A stretch of DNA of 64,000 nucleotides from Domibacillus enclensis (lineage in GTDB: Bacteria; Bacillota; Bacilli; Bacillales; Domibacillaceae), in NCBI RefSeq assembly GCF_900156125.1, contig NZ_FTLX01000002.1, positions 62,001 through 126,000 on the forward strand, written 5' to 3'. The notes below the pieces were generated by a model. The model was given only the letters and a program-made list of their open reading frames with translations. It did no database searches and was not told where the DNA came from. A program made the translations under genes and the position numbers. Every line of letters begins with the position of its first letter. The first letter of the stretch is position 1. Shown in pieces: positions 53,580 to 62,199 of this stretch.

Positions 53580-53702
53580 GCGCATTTCCCGTGATTAAGG
53601 CGTATTTCCCAGGATTACGGCGCATTTCCCGAAAATAACGCGCATTTCCCAGAGTTACGGCGCAATTCCAGCCGAATTGCGCCGTAATCTATATAATTGC
53701 GC
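53580..53702 (+). repeat. Periodic palindromic array, family 3 (GCGCAWTT), copy 1
   Basis: Five forward units at 53580, 53600, 53620, 53640 and 53660, exactly 20 bp apart; reverse units AATTGCGC at 53675 and 53695. The centre is 15 bp. Outer forward units read GCGCATTTCCC, inner ones GCGCAATT. No NERD gene adjoins this copy. Confidence 0.92.
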
Positions 53703-53717
53703 CATCATCGAGGGGTT

Positions 53718-54854
53718 TTACTGCTTCCTCCAGCTGCCGGGGGAAATACCAGCCACTTTTTTAAAGACGCGGGCAAAATAAGCAGCGTCGTCAAATCCGC
53801 ACTGGCCGGCAATGTATTCAATCGAAGCGGTGTCCTTTTTCAAAAGCCGTTTCGCTTCCTGCACACGAAGACTGTGAACATACTGAACCATCGTCGTGCC
53901 GGTTTCTTTTTTAAACTGCCTCGCTAAATGAGACGGATGGATGTGCAGCGATTGAGCAAGCGCAGCGGCATCGAACGGCTCAGCATAGTGTATGTGCAAA
54001 TAGCGAATGGTTTCTTTGATCAGCATCGAATAGCCGGCCAGCTTGTTTTCAGCCACAAGCTGACAGTACTCGTCGCCCATCGATTCCTGCAGCTGGTCCA
54101 GCGTATGCAGGCTGTTCAGCCGTTCAATGGCGATAGCGAATTTTTCAGACAGCTGGTGCAGCAAAACCGGCGGTGCCCCTCCGCGTTCTGCGGCCAGCCG
54201 GAACGTTGTATTTAAAATAATTAAACTGTTTTTTGCGACACGCAGCGGCTTGTTCGGAAACCGGTTGGAGAAATCAAATAAGCTGTCTGCTTTTTTAGTC
54301 ACCGAGACGAGGGCAGCGGCATCGCCGTCTTCAATGGCCTGCATCATCTCATTGCTGACGGCATAGCGGAGGTTGATTAAGGAAGCTGCCGCTGTCTCAT
54401 CAGCCGAATAAGGGGAATCAGACGGAGCGCTGCCGCCATTAATGGATGAAAGAGTGACGGGCTCCATTTTATTTAAGTGCATCAGCACATTGGCGATGCT
54501 TTGCCGCGTGGCGCGGTTTAAAATCGGCAGTCCCCGCATCGTTTGCTGATTTAAATGTGTGGCCGAAGGGTCCGGCATCTGCGTTAAAAAAGGACCGGCC
54601 GCAAGAACCGTACCGGCATCGTAGTAGCCGCCAATGTAAGCAAAAGGCTCGTCATGCCAAAAGTGACAAACAGCCGGCTGTTCAATTACCGCAGCTGATA
54701 ATGACTGAAAGGCATCTTCATTCAGCCGGTCGGGAATGTCGTGCGGCGCATGAAGCATCAACAGCCGGCCAGACGGGTCGAGCGCAAATATATTTAAATG
54801 AGTCAGCTGAAAAAGGGTCATAACAGCAGACGATAATGGAAACGTATCACTCAT
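53718..54854 (-). CDS. AraC-family regulator, probably of the glucuronide genes
   Basis: A 378-residue regulator. The N-terminal part (about 1-180) resembles a PocR/CACHE-like ligand domain (FALDPSGRLLMLHAPHDI, FAYIGGYYDAGTVLAAGPFL). The C-terminus is an AraC HTH pair (FDAAALAQSLHIHPSHLARQFKKETG; IEYIAGQCGFDDAAYFARVFKKVAG). It is divergent from uidA, with a cre and TATAAT between, so it is the likely regulator of uidA. Its ligand is unknown. Confidence 0.85.
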   Translation of the reverse strand: MSDTFPLSSAVMTLFQLTHLNIFALDPSGRLLMLHAPHDIPDRLNEDAFQSLSAAVIEQPAVCHFWHDEPFAYIGGYYDAGTVLAAGPFLTQMPDPSATHLNQQTMRGLPILNRATRQSIANVLMHLNKMEPVTLSSINGGSAPSDSPYSADETAAASLINLRYAVSNEMMQAIEDGDAAALVSVTKKADSLFDFSNRFPNKPLRVAKNSLIILNTTFRLAAERGGAPPVLLHQLSEKFAIAIERLNSLHTLDQLQESMGDEYCQLVAENKLAGYSMLIKETIRYLHIHYAEPFDAAALAQSLHIHPSHLARQFKKETGTTMVQYVHSLRVQEAKRLLKKDTASIEYIAGQCGFDDAAYFARVFKKVAGISPGSWRKQ

Positions 54855-54926
54855 AAATGATCACCTCGAAGTTAAAATTGTATAAGAAATGCAAGTATCG
54901 TTCTGTTTCATCTTCAGTATAAAACG

Positions 54927-54952
54927 TATAATCACGAATGTAAACACTTACA
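54927..54952 (+). promoter_or_regulatory. TATAAT and cre before uidA
   Basis: TATAAT at 54927-54932 and ATGTAAACACTTACA at 54938-54952, 14 of 15 cre bases. Confidence 0.6.
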
Positions 54953-54970
54953 AAAAAGGGAGTGCTCGGT

Positions 54971-56755
54971 ATGTTGTACCCAATTTTAACGGAAACCCGT
55001 GCAGTAATTGATTTAAATGGCATCTGGTCCTTTAAGCTCGACAGCGGGTCCGGCTTTGACGAAAAATGGTTTGAAGGTGGCTTAAAGGAAACAATGAGCA
55101 TGACGGTTCCGGCGTCCTACAACGACGTCGGAGCAACGGCGGACATTCGCAACCACGTCGGCTGGGTATGGTATGAGCGTGAGTTTTCCGTTCCCGCTGC
55201 CCTGCAGCAGGAGCGAATCGTTTTAAGGTTCGGCTCTGCTACGCACAAAGCGAAAGTATACGTAAACGGCGAGCTCGCGATGGAGCATACCGGCGGATTT
55301 ACGCCGTTTGAAGCGGAAGTCAATGACCTGCTGCAAAAAGGGAAAAATCGTCTGACGGTCGCTGTGAATAATATCGTCGATGAAACGACACTGCCCGTCG
55401 GCCACTACACGGAAAAGGAAGTGGAAGGCATTGGCAAGGTCGTGAAAAACAGCCCGAATTTCGACTTTTTCAACTACGCAGGTCTTCACCGCCCGGTTAA
55501 ATTGTACACAACGCCGAAAACGTTTGTAAAAGACGTAACGGTTGTGACAGAACTGGATGGAGCGGTTCACTACCAGGTGGAAGCGGATGGGAATGTCACC
55601 GTTCAAGTAGTGGACGAAGGCGGAAAAACAGTAGCGGAAGCGTCCGGTGCTGAAGGGACCGTTCACATTCCTGATGTCACACTATGGGAGCCGCTGAATG
55701 CTTATTTATATACACTCCAGATTCGGATTACAGAAAAGGGAGAAACCGTTGATGTGTATGAGCAGCCGTTTGGCGTGCGTACGGTTGAAGTAAAGGATAG
55801 CCAGTTTTTAATTAACGGCAAGCCATTTTACTTTAAAGGCTTCGGCAAGCACGAGGATACAGCAATTCACGGGCGCGGCTTTGATGAAGCGGCGAATGTC
55901 CTGGATTTCAATTTGATCAAATGGATCGGCGCCAACTCATTCCGGACCGCGCATTATCCGTATTCCGAGGAAATGATGCGCCTGGCGGACAGAGAAGGAA
56001 TTGTCGTCATCGACGAAACACCGGCGGTCGGCGTTCACTTAAATTTCGCGGCGACGCTGTTCGGGGCCGCAGAAAAGCGCAATACGTGGGCGCACATCGG
56101 TACGAAGGAAGCGCATGAAAAGGTGATCCGTGAACTCGTTGCCCGTGACAAAAATCATCCGTGCGTTGTGATGTGGTCCGTCGCCAACGAACCCGCTTCC
56201 GAAGAAGAAGGGGCGCTTGAATACTTTGAACCGCTCGTGAAGCTAACAAAAGAACTCGATCCGCAAAAACGTCCGGTCACCATTGTCACGCACTTATGGT
56301 CGACACCGGAAACCGATAAAATTGCGGAAATCATCGACGTGCTGGCCTTGAACCGCTATTACGGCTGGTACGTAGACAGCGGGGATTGGGACATGGTTCG
56401 CCTCAACATGCGGAAGGAATTCGATGGCTGGCGGAAGCGCTGTCCGGGCAAGCCGATCATGTTCACTGAATATGGAGCTGACACTGTCGCCGGCCTTCAC
56501 GACATTGACCCGGTCATGTTCACCGAAGAATTCCAGGTCGAGTACTACCGCGTCAATCACGAAATTTGTGACGAGTACAACGAATTTATCGGCGAGCAAG
56601 TGTGGAACTTTGCCGACTTTGCGACAAGTCAGGGCGTCATGCGTGTGCAAGGCAACAAAAAGGGTATTTTCACCCGCGACCGCAAGCCAAAAGCCGTCGC
56701 TCAAGATTTGCGCCGACGCTGGACAGAGATTCCGGAGTTTGGCTACAAGAAATAG
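54971..56755 (+). CDS. uidA: Beta-glucuronidase (GH2)
   Basis: Hydrolyses beta-D-glucuronides, releasing glucuronate for the UxaC pathway. The 594 residues contain sugar-binding, immunoglobulin-like and TIM-barrel domains in order. The acid/base Glu is in [13 protein letters not shown] and the nucleophile Glu in [25 protein letters not shown] is a beta-glucuronidase-specific stretch. There is no signal peptide, so it acts in the cytoplasm on imported glucuronides. The ATG at 54971 follows AAAGGGAG; a GTG at 54962 is less well placed. Confidence 0.95.
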   Translation: MLYPILTETRAVIDLNGIWSFKLDSGSGFDEKWFEGGLKETMSMTVPASYNDVGATADIRNHVGWVWYEREFSVPAALQQERIVLRFGSATHKAKVYVNGELAMEHTGGFTPFEAEVNDLLQKGKNRLTVAVNNIVDETTLPVGHYTEKEVEGIGKVVKNSPNFDFFNYAGLHRPVKLYTTPKTFVKDVTVVTELDGAVHYQVEADGNVTVQVVDEGGKTVAEASGAEGTVHIPDVTLWEPLNAYLYTLQIRITEKGETVDVYEQPFGVRTVEVKDSQFLINGKPFYFKGFGKHEDTAIHGRGFDEAANVLDFNLIKWIGANSFRTAHYPYSEEMMRLADREGIVVIDETPAVGVHLNFAATLFGAAEKRNTWAHIGTKEAHEKVIRELVARDKNHPCVVMWSVANEPASEEEGALEYFEPLVKLTKELDPQKRPVTIVTHLWSTPETDKIAEIIDVLALNRYYGWYVDSGDWDMVRLNMRKEFDGWRKRCPGKPIMFTEYGADTVAGLHDIDPVMFTEEFQVEYYRVNHEICDEYNEFIGEQVWNFADFATSQGVMRVQGNKKGIFTRDRKPKAVAQDLRRRWTEIPEFGYKK

Positions 56756-56771
56756 CCATTTGACTGGTTTG

Positions 56772-56895
56772 GCGTATTTCCCAGGATTATGGCGCATTTC
56801 CCGAGATTACGGCGCAATTCCAGCTCAGTATGGCGCAATTATTCAAATTAGGGCGCAATTCACAAGGAATTGCGCCCTATTCCATATAATTGCGC
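56772..56895 (+). repeat. Periodic palindromic array, family 3, copy 2
   Basis: Forward units at 56772, 56792, 56812, 56833 and 56853; reverse units AATTGCGC at 56868 and 56888; steps 20, 20, 21, 20, 15, 20. It ends 66 bp before NERD gene B. Confidence 0.92.
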
Positions 56896-56961
56896 CATTA
56901 TTTTTGTTTGAAAAGAAATGGAATCTGTGTGATAGTAAGAGAAAAGGAAAGGAGTGGAAAT

Positions 56962-57894
56962 GTGAGAAAGTCCATCTGGCATCAAAAAGTTGAGGCCCTT
57001 TATCACCGGCTGCCGCCAGCCCATCCTCGTTTTCAAGAAGTAAAAAAGGAACTGGCCAAGTGCAATGCAGGGCTGGAGGGAGAGAAACGGCTTTTGTATT
57101 TTTTATCCGAAATCAACGAATCCTACAGAATTCTTCATGACATCCGTCTTCCATCCGCGAACGGCACCACACATGTGCAAATCGACACCATCGTCATTTG
57201 TCCATCCATCATCTTTCTCTTCGAAGTGAAACACATCTCAGGAACACTCCTATTCAACCGGTACACGAATCAAATGACCAGAAATGATCAAGTATTCGGC
57301 GATCCGATTACGCAGGTTCAGCGCCAGGAACACTTTTTTGCCGAGTGGCTGCCGAAGCCGATGCCGGTCTTGTCCGTCGTTGTTCTCAGCCATCCGCAGG
57401 CAAAGGTGGAATTCCAGCCGGTGGATTCTCCTGATCGTGCATACGTACTTTATCCAACAGACATCCGCCAGCGCATGGAGGAAAAAATCAACGGCCTGCC
57501 AGCCATGTTAACGAAAAAAGAAACGTTCGAATTCGCTAAAAGACTAGCCGCCGCCCACAAGCCATTTGACCAAGACATCTTCCACGTATTTCACATTCAG
57601 CCGTCCGATCTTCTCCCGGGTATTCATTGTCCCAAATGCGGAACATTGACCGTCATCAAGGTTAAACGGCACTGGGAATGCAGCCGATGCCAGCTTCTAT
57701 CGAAAACAGCCCCGATCCAAGCCCTCCATGACTACACGCTGCTTGTCGGCACAGCCATCACCAACCAGCAACTGCGCCGGTTTTTAAACGTCGAATCGCG
57801 TTCTGTTAGTGAAAAATTATTGAAGAAGTGCCGGGAAGACTCGATCGGAACAACAAAAGGGTTTGTTCACATGATGAAAAAGCCGTCCTCCTGA
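56962..57894 (+). CDS. NERD-domain nuclease with zinc ribbon and HTH-like tail (B)
   Basis: A 310-residue homologue of the protein at 30216, of exactly the same length. PD-(D/E)xK-like residues are Glu41 (EGEKRLLYFL), Asp75 (VQIDTIVI), Glu88 and Lys90 (FEVKHISG) and Gln118 (PITQVQRQEHFFAEWL). The zinc ribbon is Cys223, Cys226, Cys240 and Cys243 (HCPKCG, ECSRC). The tail again looks like a DNA-binding HTH (ITNQQLRRFLNVESRSVSEKL). The GTG at 56962 follows AAAGGAG by 7 nt. The gene is bracketed by family 3 arrays, the second beginning 11 bp after the stop. Nuclease activity is inferred. Confidence 0.85.
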   Translation: MRKSIWHQKVEALYHRLPPAHPRFQEVKKELAKCNAGLEGEKRLLYFLSEINESYRILHDIRLPSANGTTHVQIDTIVICPSIIFLFEVKHISGTLLFNRYTNQMTRNDQVFGDPITQVQRQEHFFAEWLPKPMPVLSVVVLSHPQAKVEFQPVDSPDRAYVLYPTDIRQRMEEKINGLPAMLTKKETFEFAKRLAAAHKPFDQDIFHVFHIQPSDLLPGIHCPKCGTLTVIKVKRHWECSRCQLLSKTAPIQALHDYTLLVGTAITNQQLRRFLNVESRSVSEKLLKKCREDSIGTTKGFVHMMKKPSS

Positions 57895-57904
57895 TGAGAT
57901 GACG

Positions 57905-57988
57905 GCGCAATTTCCCGGGATTACGGCGCATTTCCCAAAGGTAAGGCGCAATTCACATGGAATTGCGCCGTATCCTCCATAATCGCGC
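57905..57988 (+). repeat. Periodic palindromic array, family 3, copy 3
   Basis: Forward units at 57905, 57926 and 57946; reverse units at 57961 (AATTGCGC) and 57981 (AATCGCGC); steps 21, 20, 15, 20. It separates NERD gene B from the convergent epimerase gene. Confidence 0.9.
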
Positions 57989-58003
57989 CAAACCGTCAAA
58001 AGG

Positions 58004-58852
58004 TTAGAACCAGTCTCCGTAGCCGAGCTTCCGCAAATGATCAGCTGAAATCTTCAAGCTGTCAAACGGATCGCGGCCGTACGTGTCGTCCTGCTCGACG
58101 AAGAAATATTCCACGCCGCTTTCGAGTCCGGCTTGAATCATCGGCGGGAAGTCGAGGTTTCCTTCTCCCACTTCAGCAAACTCAATCAAGTTGGCAAAGG
58201 AGGTGAAGAAGTCCTTCATGTCATCCGGCATCTTCAAGGAGCCGATCCGGTAATCCTTTAAATGAAGAAGGGACACGCGGCCTGCGTACTGGCGAATGAT
58301 GTCGACGGGGTTGGCGCCGCCGCGCTGAATCCAGTGCACATCGAGCTCAAAGCCGAGCCGGGTCGTGTTGTTTTTGATGATATCGAGCAAGTAGTCGCCG
58401 TCGTGCTTTTGAAATTCAATATGGTGCGTATGATAATACAAGCTGATGCCTTGTTCAGCTAATCGTTCCGCAAACGCTTCGGCTTTTTCGATAAACGCCA
58501 TCACGGATTCTTTCGTTTCCATTGACGCAAGCGGCATCATGCCGATTCGCAAAAAGCGGCAGTCGAGCGTTTTGCAGTCTTGAACAATTTTGTCGAAATC
58601 GTCTGTTAATGTTTCACCGCCTGCTCCGGGTACCATTGGCTCGACGGCGGCGGTCAGTGCTGCGATGTCGATGCCAAAATCAGCCGATGCCTGCTTTAAC
58701 GCTGCGACGTTTTCCTCGGTCATCGGAATCTGTGACACTTCCACGGTCCGGTAGCCGAGATCATAAATGCGGCGCATCGTTTCGTATACACCGATTTCCT
58801 CCACTTTGCCCTTGAGCATCATCATTTGAACGCCAATTTTGCCCTTTGTCAT
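58004..58852 (-). CDS. Sugar phosphate isomerase/epimerase (AP endonuclease-2-like TIM barrel)
   Basis: A 282-residue TIM-barrel protein of the xylose isomerase-like superfamily. Metal-site motifs include YYHTHHIEFQKHDGDYLLDI, GFELDVHWIQRGG and LLHLKDYRI. Members interconvert or dehydrate sugars and inositols. It overlaps the preceding oxidoreductase by 4 bp, forming a two-gene operon for metabolism of an oxidised sugar or inositol. Substrate cannot be told from sequence. Confidence 0.85.
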   Translation of the reverse strand: MTKGKIGVQMMMLKGKVEEIGVYETMRRIYDLGYRTVEVSQIPMTEENVAALKQASADFGIDIAALTAAVEPMVPGAGGETLTDDFDKIVQDCKTLDCRFLRIGMMPLASMETKESVMAFIEKAEAFAERLAEQGISLYYHTHHIEFQKHDGDYLLDIIKNNTTRLGFELDVHWIQRGGANPVDIIRQYAGRVSLLHLKDYRIGSLKMPDDMKDFFTSFANLIEFAEVGEGNLDFPPMIQAGLESGVEYFFVEQDDTYGRDPFDSLKISADHLRKLGYGDWF

Positions 58853-59988
58853 TTCACAGCCGCTTCCGCTTCGATTTTTTTCGTTAACTCAGCGAAGTAC
58901 AGCTCTTCATCAATCGGCAGCTCGACTTCTTTTTCCAGCCAGCTTGACAGGTGAATCGCATTGGCCAGCGACACACCATGGATGCCGTCACTGCCTGGTG
59001 CGATTAATGGCTCACCCTCTAAAATGTTGGCCGCGAAATTCCGCAGCACTTCCATATGCTGGCCGCCCCATACACTTTCAAATTCGATGACCTCTTCCGT
59101 GTAAATGTTAGACACGTCGCCGCCCTTCATAATTTCGGCCACATCCTGCATCGTCATCGTACCGTTTAATTCCGGCTCGGGCTTTTGCAGACGCTTAATG
59201 GTCAGCGTTTTGCTGTCATCGACGACAATTTTGCCTTTATCACCTAAAATTTCAAACCGGTCCGTGCCAAGAATGTCGTGCGTACACGTAATGAAAACGC
59301 CTGTTGCTCCGTTTCCGTAATCAAGCAGCGTGGTCACTTCATCTTCAACCGGAATGTTGCGCTGATAGCCGTATTTCACATTCGAATACACTTTTTTCGG
59401 CATGCCGCAAATCCATTGAAGAAGGTCAATCTGGTGCGGCGCCTGGTTGACCAACACGCCGCCGCCCTCGCCGTTCCACGTCGCACGCCATGCGCTTTGC
59501 TCATAATAGCTTTGCGGACGCCACCAGGTTGTAATGATCCAGTTTGTCCGGCGAATGGCGCCAATCTCGTCCTGATCGATTAATTCCTTTAACTTGCGGT
59601 ACAGAGGGTTCGTCCGCTGGTTAAAGAAAATACCGAACGTTACATCCGGCTTCGAAGCAGCAACCTCGTTCAATTCACGCACCTGCTTTGCATACACACC
59701 AGCCGGCTTTTCAACGAGTGCATGAACATCACGCTTGAGCGCTTCAATCCCCATTTCCGGATGAAGGTAGTGAGGCACAGTCGTGACAACAGCATCAATG
59801 TCACCGCTTTCAAGCATATCGATATAATTGTCGTAAAAAGGAACATCCGGATAAACGTCTTTTTTCGCCGGATCAATATCACAAATGGCGCCAATCGTCA
59901 TATTCTCAATTTTTCCATCGGCAATAAATCCCGCATACGTGCTCCCTTGAGTACCAAGTCCAATAATGCCTAAACGTACTTTTTTCAT
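58849..59988 (-). CDS. Gfo/Idh/MocA-family oxidoreductase 1
   Basis: A 379-residue NAD(P)-dependent dehydrogenase. Rossmann motif LGIIGLGTQGSTYAG, then VEKPAGVYAKQVRELNE (family Lys in EKP) and NQAPHQIDLLQWICG with the catalytic His. The ATG at 59988 follows AAGGAGG; the open frame extends to 60159 without support. It is closely similar by eye to the oxidoreductase at 61063 (shared NWIxTxWxRPQSYYxxxxWRATW), suggesting duplication. It probably oxidises a sugar or glycoside. Confidence 0.9.
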   Translation of the reverse strand: MKKVRLGIIGLGTQGSTYAGFIADGKIENMTIGAICDIDPAKKDVYPDVPFYDNYIDMLESGDIDAVVTTVPHYLHPEMGIEALKRDVHALVEKPAGVYAKQVRELNEVAASKPDVTFGIFFNQRTNPLYRKLKELIDQDEIGAIRRTNWIITTWWRPQSYYEQSAWRATWNGEGGGVLVNQAPHQIDLLQWICGMPKKVYSNVKYGYQRNIPVEDEVTTLLDYGNGATGVFITCTHDILGTDRFEILGDKGKIVVDDSKTLTIKRLQKPEPELNGTMTMQDVAEIMKGGDVSNIYTEEVIEFESVWGGQHMEVLRNFAANILEGEPLIAPGSDGIHGVSLANAIHLSSWLEKEVELPIDEELYFAELTKKIEAEAAVK

Positions 59989-60072
59989 CAAATGTGGCCT
60001 CCTTTTTTTCATTACATTTAGTGTAGCCCATATTAAAGGAAACCTCACTGCCCGGACGTGCTTCATTTCATG

Positions 60073-60098
60073 ATAAAATTGACTCAAATTGATTTTAT
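60073..60098. promoter_or_regulatory. Candidate palindromic operator between divergent sugar genes
   Basis: ATAAAATTGA and TTGATTTTAT (imperfect dyad) flank CTCAAA. Located between the divergent oxidoreductase and AraC genes; weak evidence only. Confidence 0.3.
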
Positions 60099-60222
60099 AT
60101 GTAAAAAGAAGTGCTTTCAAAAAAGCAATATGAGTCAATAAATAGCGGAGATTGAGCATGACAGGCTACTGTAAATCCGTCGTGCATCCCCTACAATAAA
60201 AAAGAAAACCGAGGTGGAAGAC

Positions 60223-61062
60223 ATGAATGACTGGCTGTACGCGAATTACCGGCACCGAACAATTGGCATGGAAGCAAATACATTCGACTTCCATTCACAC
60301 GCACAGTTTGAAATTTATTGCTTCCACAGCGGAGATTGTAAATATTTGATTCGCAATGCTATATACGATTTGCAGCCGGGAGACATTATTATAATGGACG
60401 GTCTCACGTCACATCGCGCTAATCCGGCGCTGGGTGTTCCGTATGAGCGAAGCATCGTTCATTTTTCCGCTCAGTGGATCAAGCCGCTGATCGAGTCGAT
60501 TGGCACACCGGAATGGCTGGCTCCGTTTAAGGAAATGAACAACAGCCTGCTGCGGGGCGGCGACGGGCCGGAGCGGGAAAAGATTTACGGTGCGATCAAA
60601 GAAATTGTCCGGCTGACGGAGGAACGGGTAGAGGCGGAAGCAGAGCTGAAGCTGTTAACGGCCACGATTCTCCTGAACATTTTCAAGCTGAGCAAGGGCG
60701 CCAACGACCGGCTTGCGATGCCGAAAAGCGAGAAGGATGTGCATGTGGAAAAAACAGCTGCGTACATTCAGCAGCATTTCCACGAAAAAATCACACTCGA
60801 CCACATTTCGGCCGCTCTATCCATCAGCAAATTTTACTTGTCACGTGTGTTTAAGGAAGTAACCGGCATCACCATTATGGAGTATGTGATGGACTGCCGG
60901 CTGAATAAAGTGAAATATGAGCTGGAGATGAATCCGGAACGCGTTCTTTACGATATTGCGGTTGAATCCGGATTTGAAAGCCCCGCTCATTTCAGCCGTT
61001 TTTTCAAAAAGAAAGTCGGACTCACGCCATCTGAATACCGGCGAAGAAAAGGGGAGAGCTGA
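60223..61062 (+). CDS. AraC-family regulator with cupin-like sensor domain
   Basis: A 279-residue regulator. The N-terminal half (about 15-110) has a cupin-type effector pocket (FDFHSHAQFEIYCFHSGDCKY, LQPGDIIIMDGLTSHRANP). The C-terminal AraC domain has two HTH motifs (ITLDHISAALSISKFYLSRVFKEVTG; VLYDIAVESGFESPAHFSRFFKKKVG). GAGGTGG precedes the ATG at 60223 and TACAAT lies at 60192. Its stop abuts the next oxidoreductase ATG, so it is cotranscribed with and probably controls both divergent operons. Confidence 0.9.
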   Translation: MNDWLYANYRHRTIGMEANTFDFHSHAQFEIYCFHSGDCKYLIRNAIYDLQPGDIIIMDGLTSHRANPALGVPYERSIVHFSAQWIKPLIESIGTPEWLAPFKEMNNSLLRGGDGPEREKIYGAIKEIVRLTEERVEAEAELKLLTATILLNIFKLSKGANDRLAMPKSEKDVHVEKTAAYIQQHFHEKITLDHISAALSISKFYLSRVFKEVTGITIMEYVMDCRLNKVKYELEMNPERVLYDIAVESGFESPAHFSRFFKKKVGLTPSEYRRRKGES

Positions 61063-62199
61063 ATGGAGTGTGTGAAAACCGGTGTGATCGGCCTTGGCAA
61101 CATGGGATCTCATCATGCCCGGTCACTGGCAGAAGGAAAAGTGGCAGGTGCTGTTTTAACCGCTGTATGTGATCCGAGACCGGAGCGGCTGCAATGGGCC
61201 AGAAACGAGTTCGGCACGGGTATCGAGCTATTTCAGTCGGTGGATGAATTTCTGGAGCGGGCTGACATGGACGGAGTGTTAATCGCAACACCGCATTTCA
61301 GCCACCCGGACATCGCCATCAAAGCGTTTGACCAGGGACTGCACGTGCTGTGCGAAAAGCCAGCGGGTGTAGAAACAAAGTCTGTGCGGCTCATGAACGA
61401 AGCTGCCATGAAAAGCGGCAAGGTGTTCAGCATGATGTTTAATCAGCGGATGAACCCTGTTTATCAAAAGGTACGAGACTTGATTTTGTCCGGTGAACTC
61501 GGCGAAATCAAGCGGACCAACTGGATTGTGACCGACTGGTACCGGCCGCAAAGCTATTACAATTCCGGCGGCTGGCGTGCCACCTGGGCAGGAGAAGGCG
61601 GAGGCGTTATGCTTAATCAAGCTCCGCACCAGCTGGATTTGTGGGTATGGGCAACCGGCATGATGCCTGTCAGTGTGCACGCTTTTTGCTCGTTCGGCCG
61701 CCACCGGGAGATTGAGGTAGAGGATGAGGTAACCGCTTACGTCAAGTATGCGAACGGCGCCAGCGGCTTGTTCGTCACCTCCATTGCGGAAGCGCCGGGC
61801 ACGAACCGGCTGGAAGTAACCGGAGACCGGGGCAAAATCGTTGTTGAGAATAACGAATTGCACTTCTGGCGTCTCCGTCAGCCGGAATCAGAATTTAACG
61901 AGAGCTGCACCGCTATGTTCGGCCAGCCGGAATGCTGGAAGGTGGACATTCCGATTTTGGGCGAATCACCGGAGCATACCGGGATTATGGCCAACTGGGC
62001 AGACGCCATTTTAACCGGAGCCGAGCTTGTCGCGCCGGGGCAGGAGGGCATTCACAGCTTGATGGTCACGAACGCCGTTTATTTATCCGCCTGGCTGGAC
62101 GAGCGGGTGGAGCTGCCGATTAATGAAGAGTTATACAGCCAGCTGTTAGAGAAAAAAATGAATACATCGACATTTAAAGGAGTGGACAATCATGTCTAA
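61063..62199 (+). CDS. Gfo/Idh/MocA-family oxidoreductase 2
   Basis: A 378-residue NAD(P)-dependent dehydrogenase. Rossmann motif GVIGLGNMGSHHARSL, CEKPAGVETKSVRLMNE and NQAPHQLDLWVWATG with the catalytic His. It shares long stretches with the protein at 58849. It starts at the stop of the AraC gene and overlaps oxidoreductase 3 by 8 bp. Substrate unknown. Confidence 0.9.
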   Translation: MECVKTGVIGLGNMGSHHARSLAEGKVAGAVLTAVCDPRPERLQWARNEFGTGIELFQSVDEFLERADMDGVLIATPHFSHPDIAIKAFDQGLHVLCEKPAGVETKSVRLMNEAAMKSGKVFSMMFNQRMNPVYQKVRDLILSGELGEIKRTNWIVTDWYRPQSYYNSGGWRATWAGEGGGVMLNQAPHQLDLWVWATGMMPVSVHAFCSFGRHREIEVEDEVTAYVKYANGASGLFVTSIAEAPGTNRLEVTGDRGKIVVENNELHFWRLRQPESEFNESCTAMFGQPECWKVDIPILGESPEHTGIMANWADAILTGAELVAPGQEGIHSLMVTNAVYLSAWLDERVELPINEELYSQLLEKKMNTSTFKGVDNHV

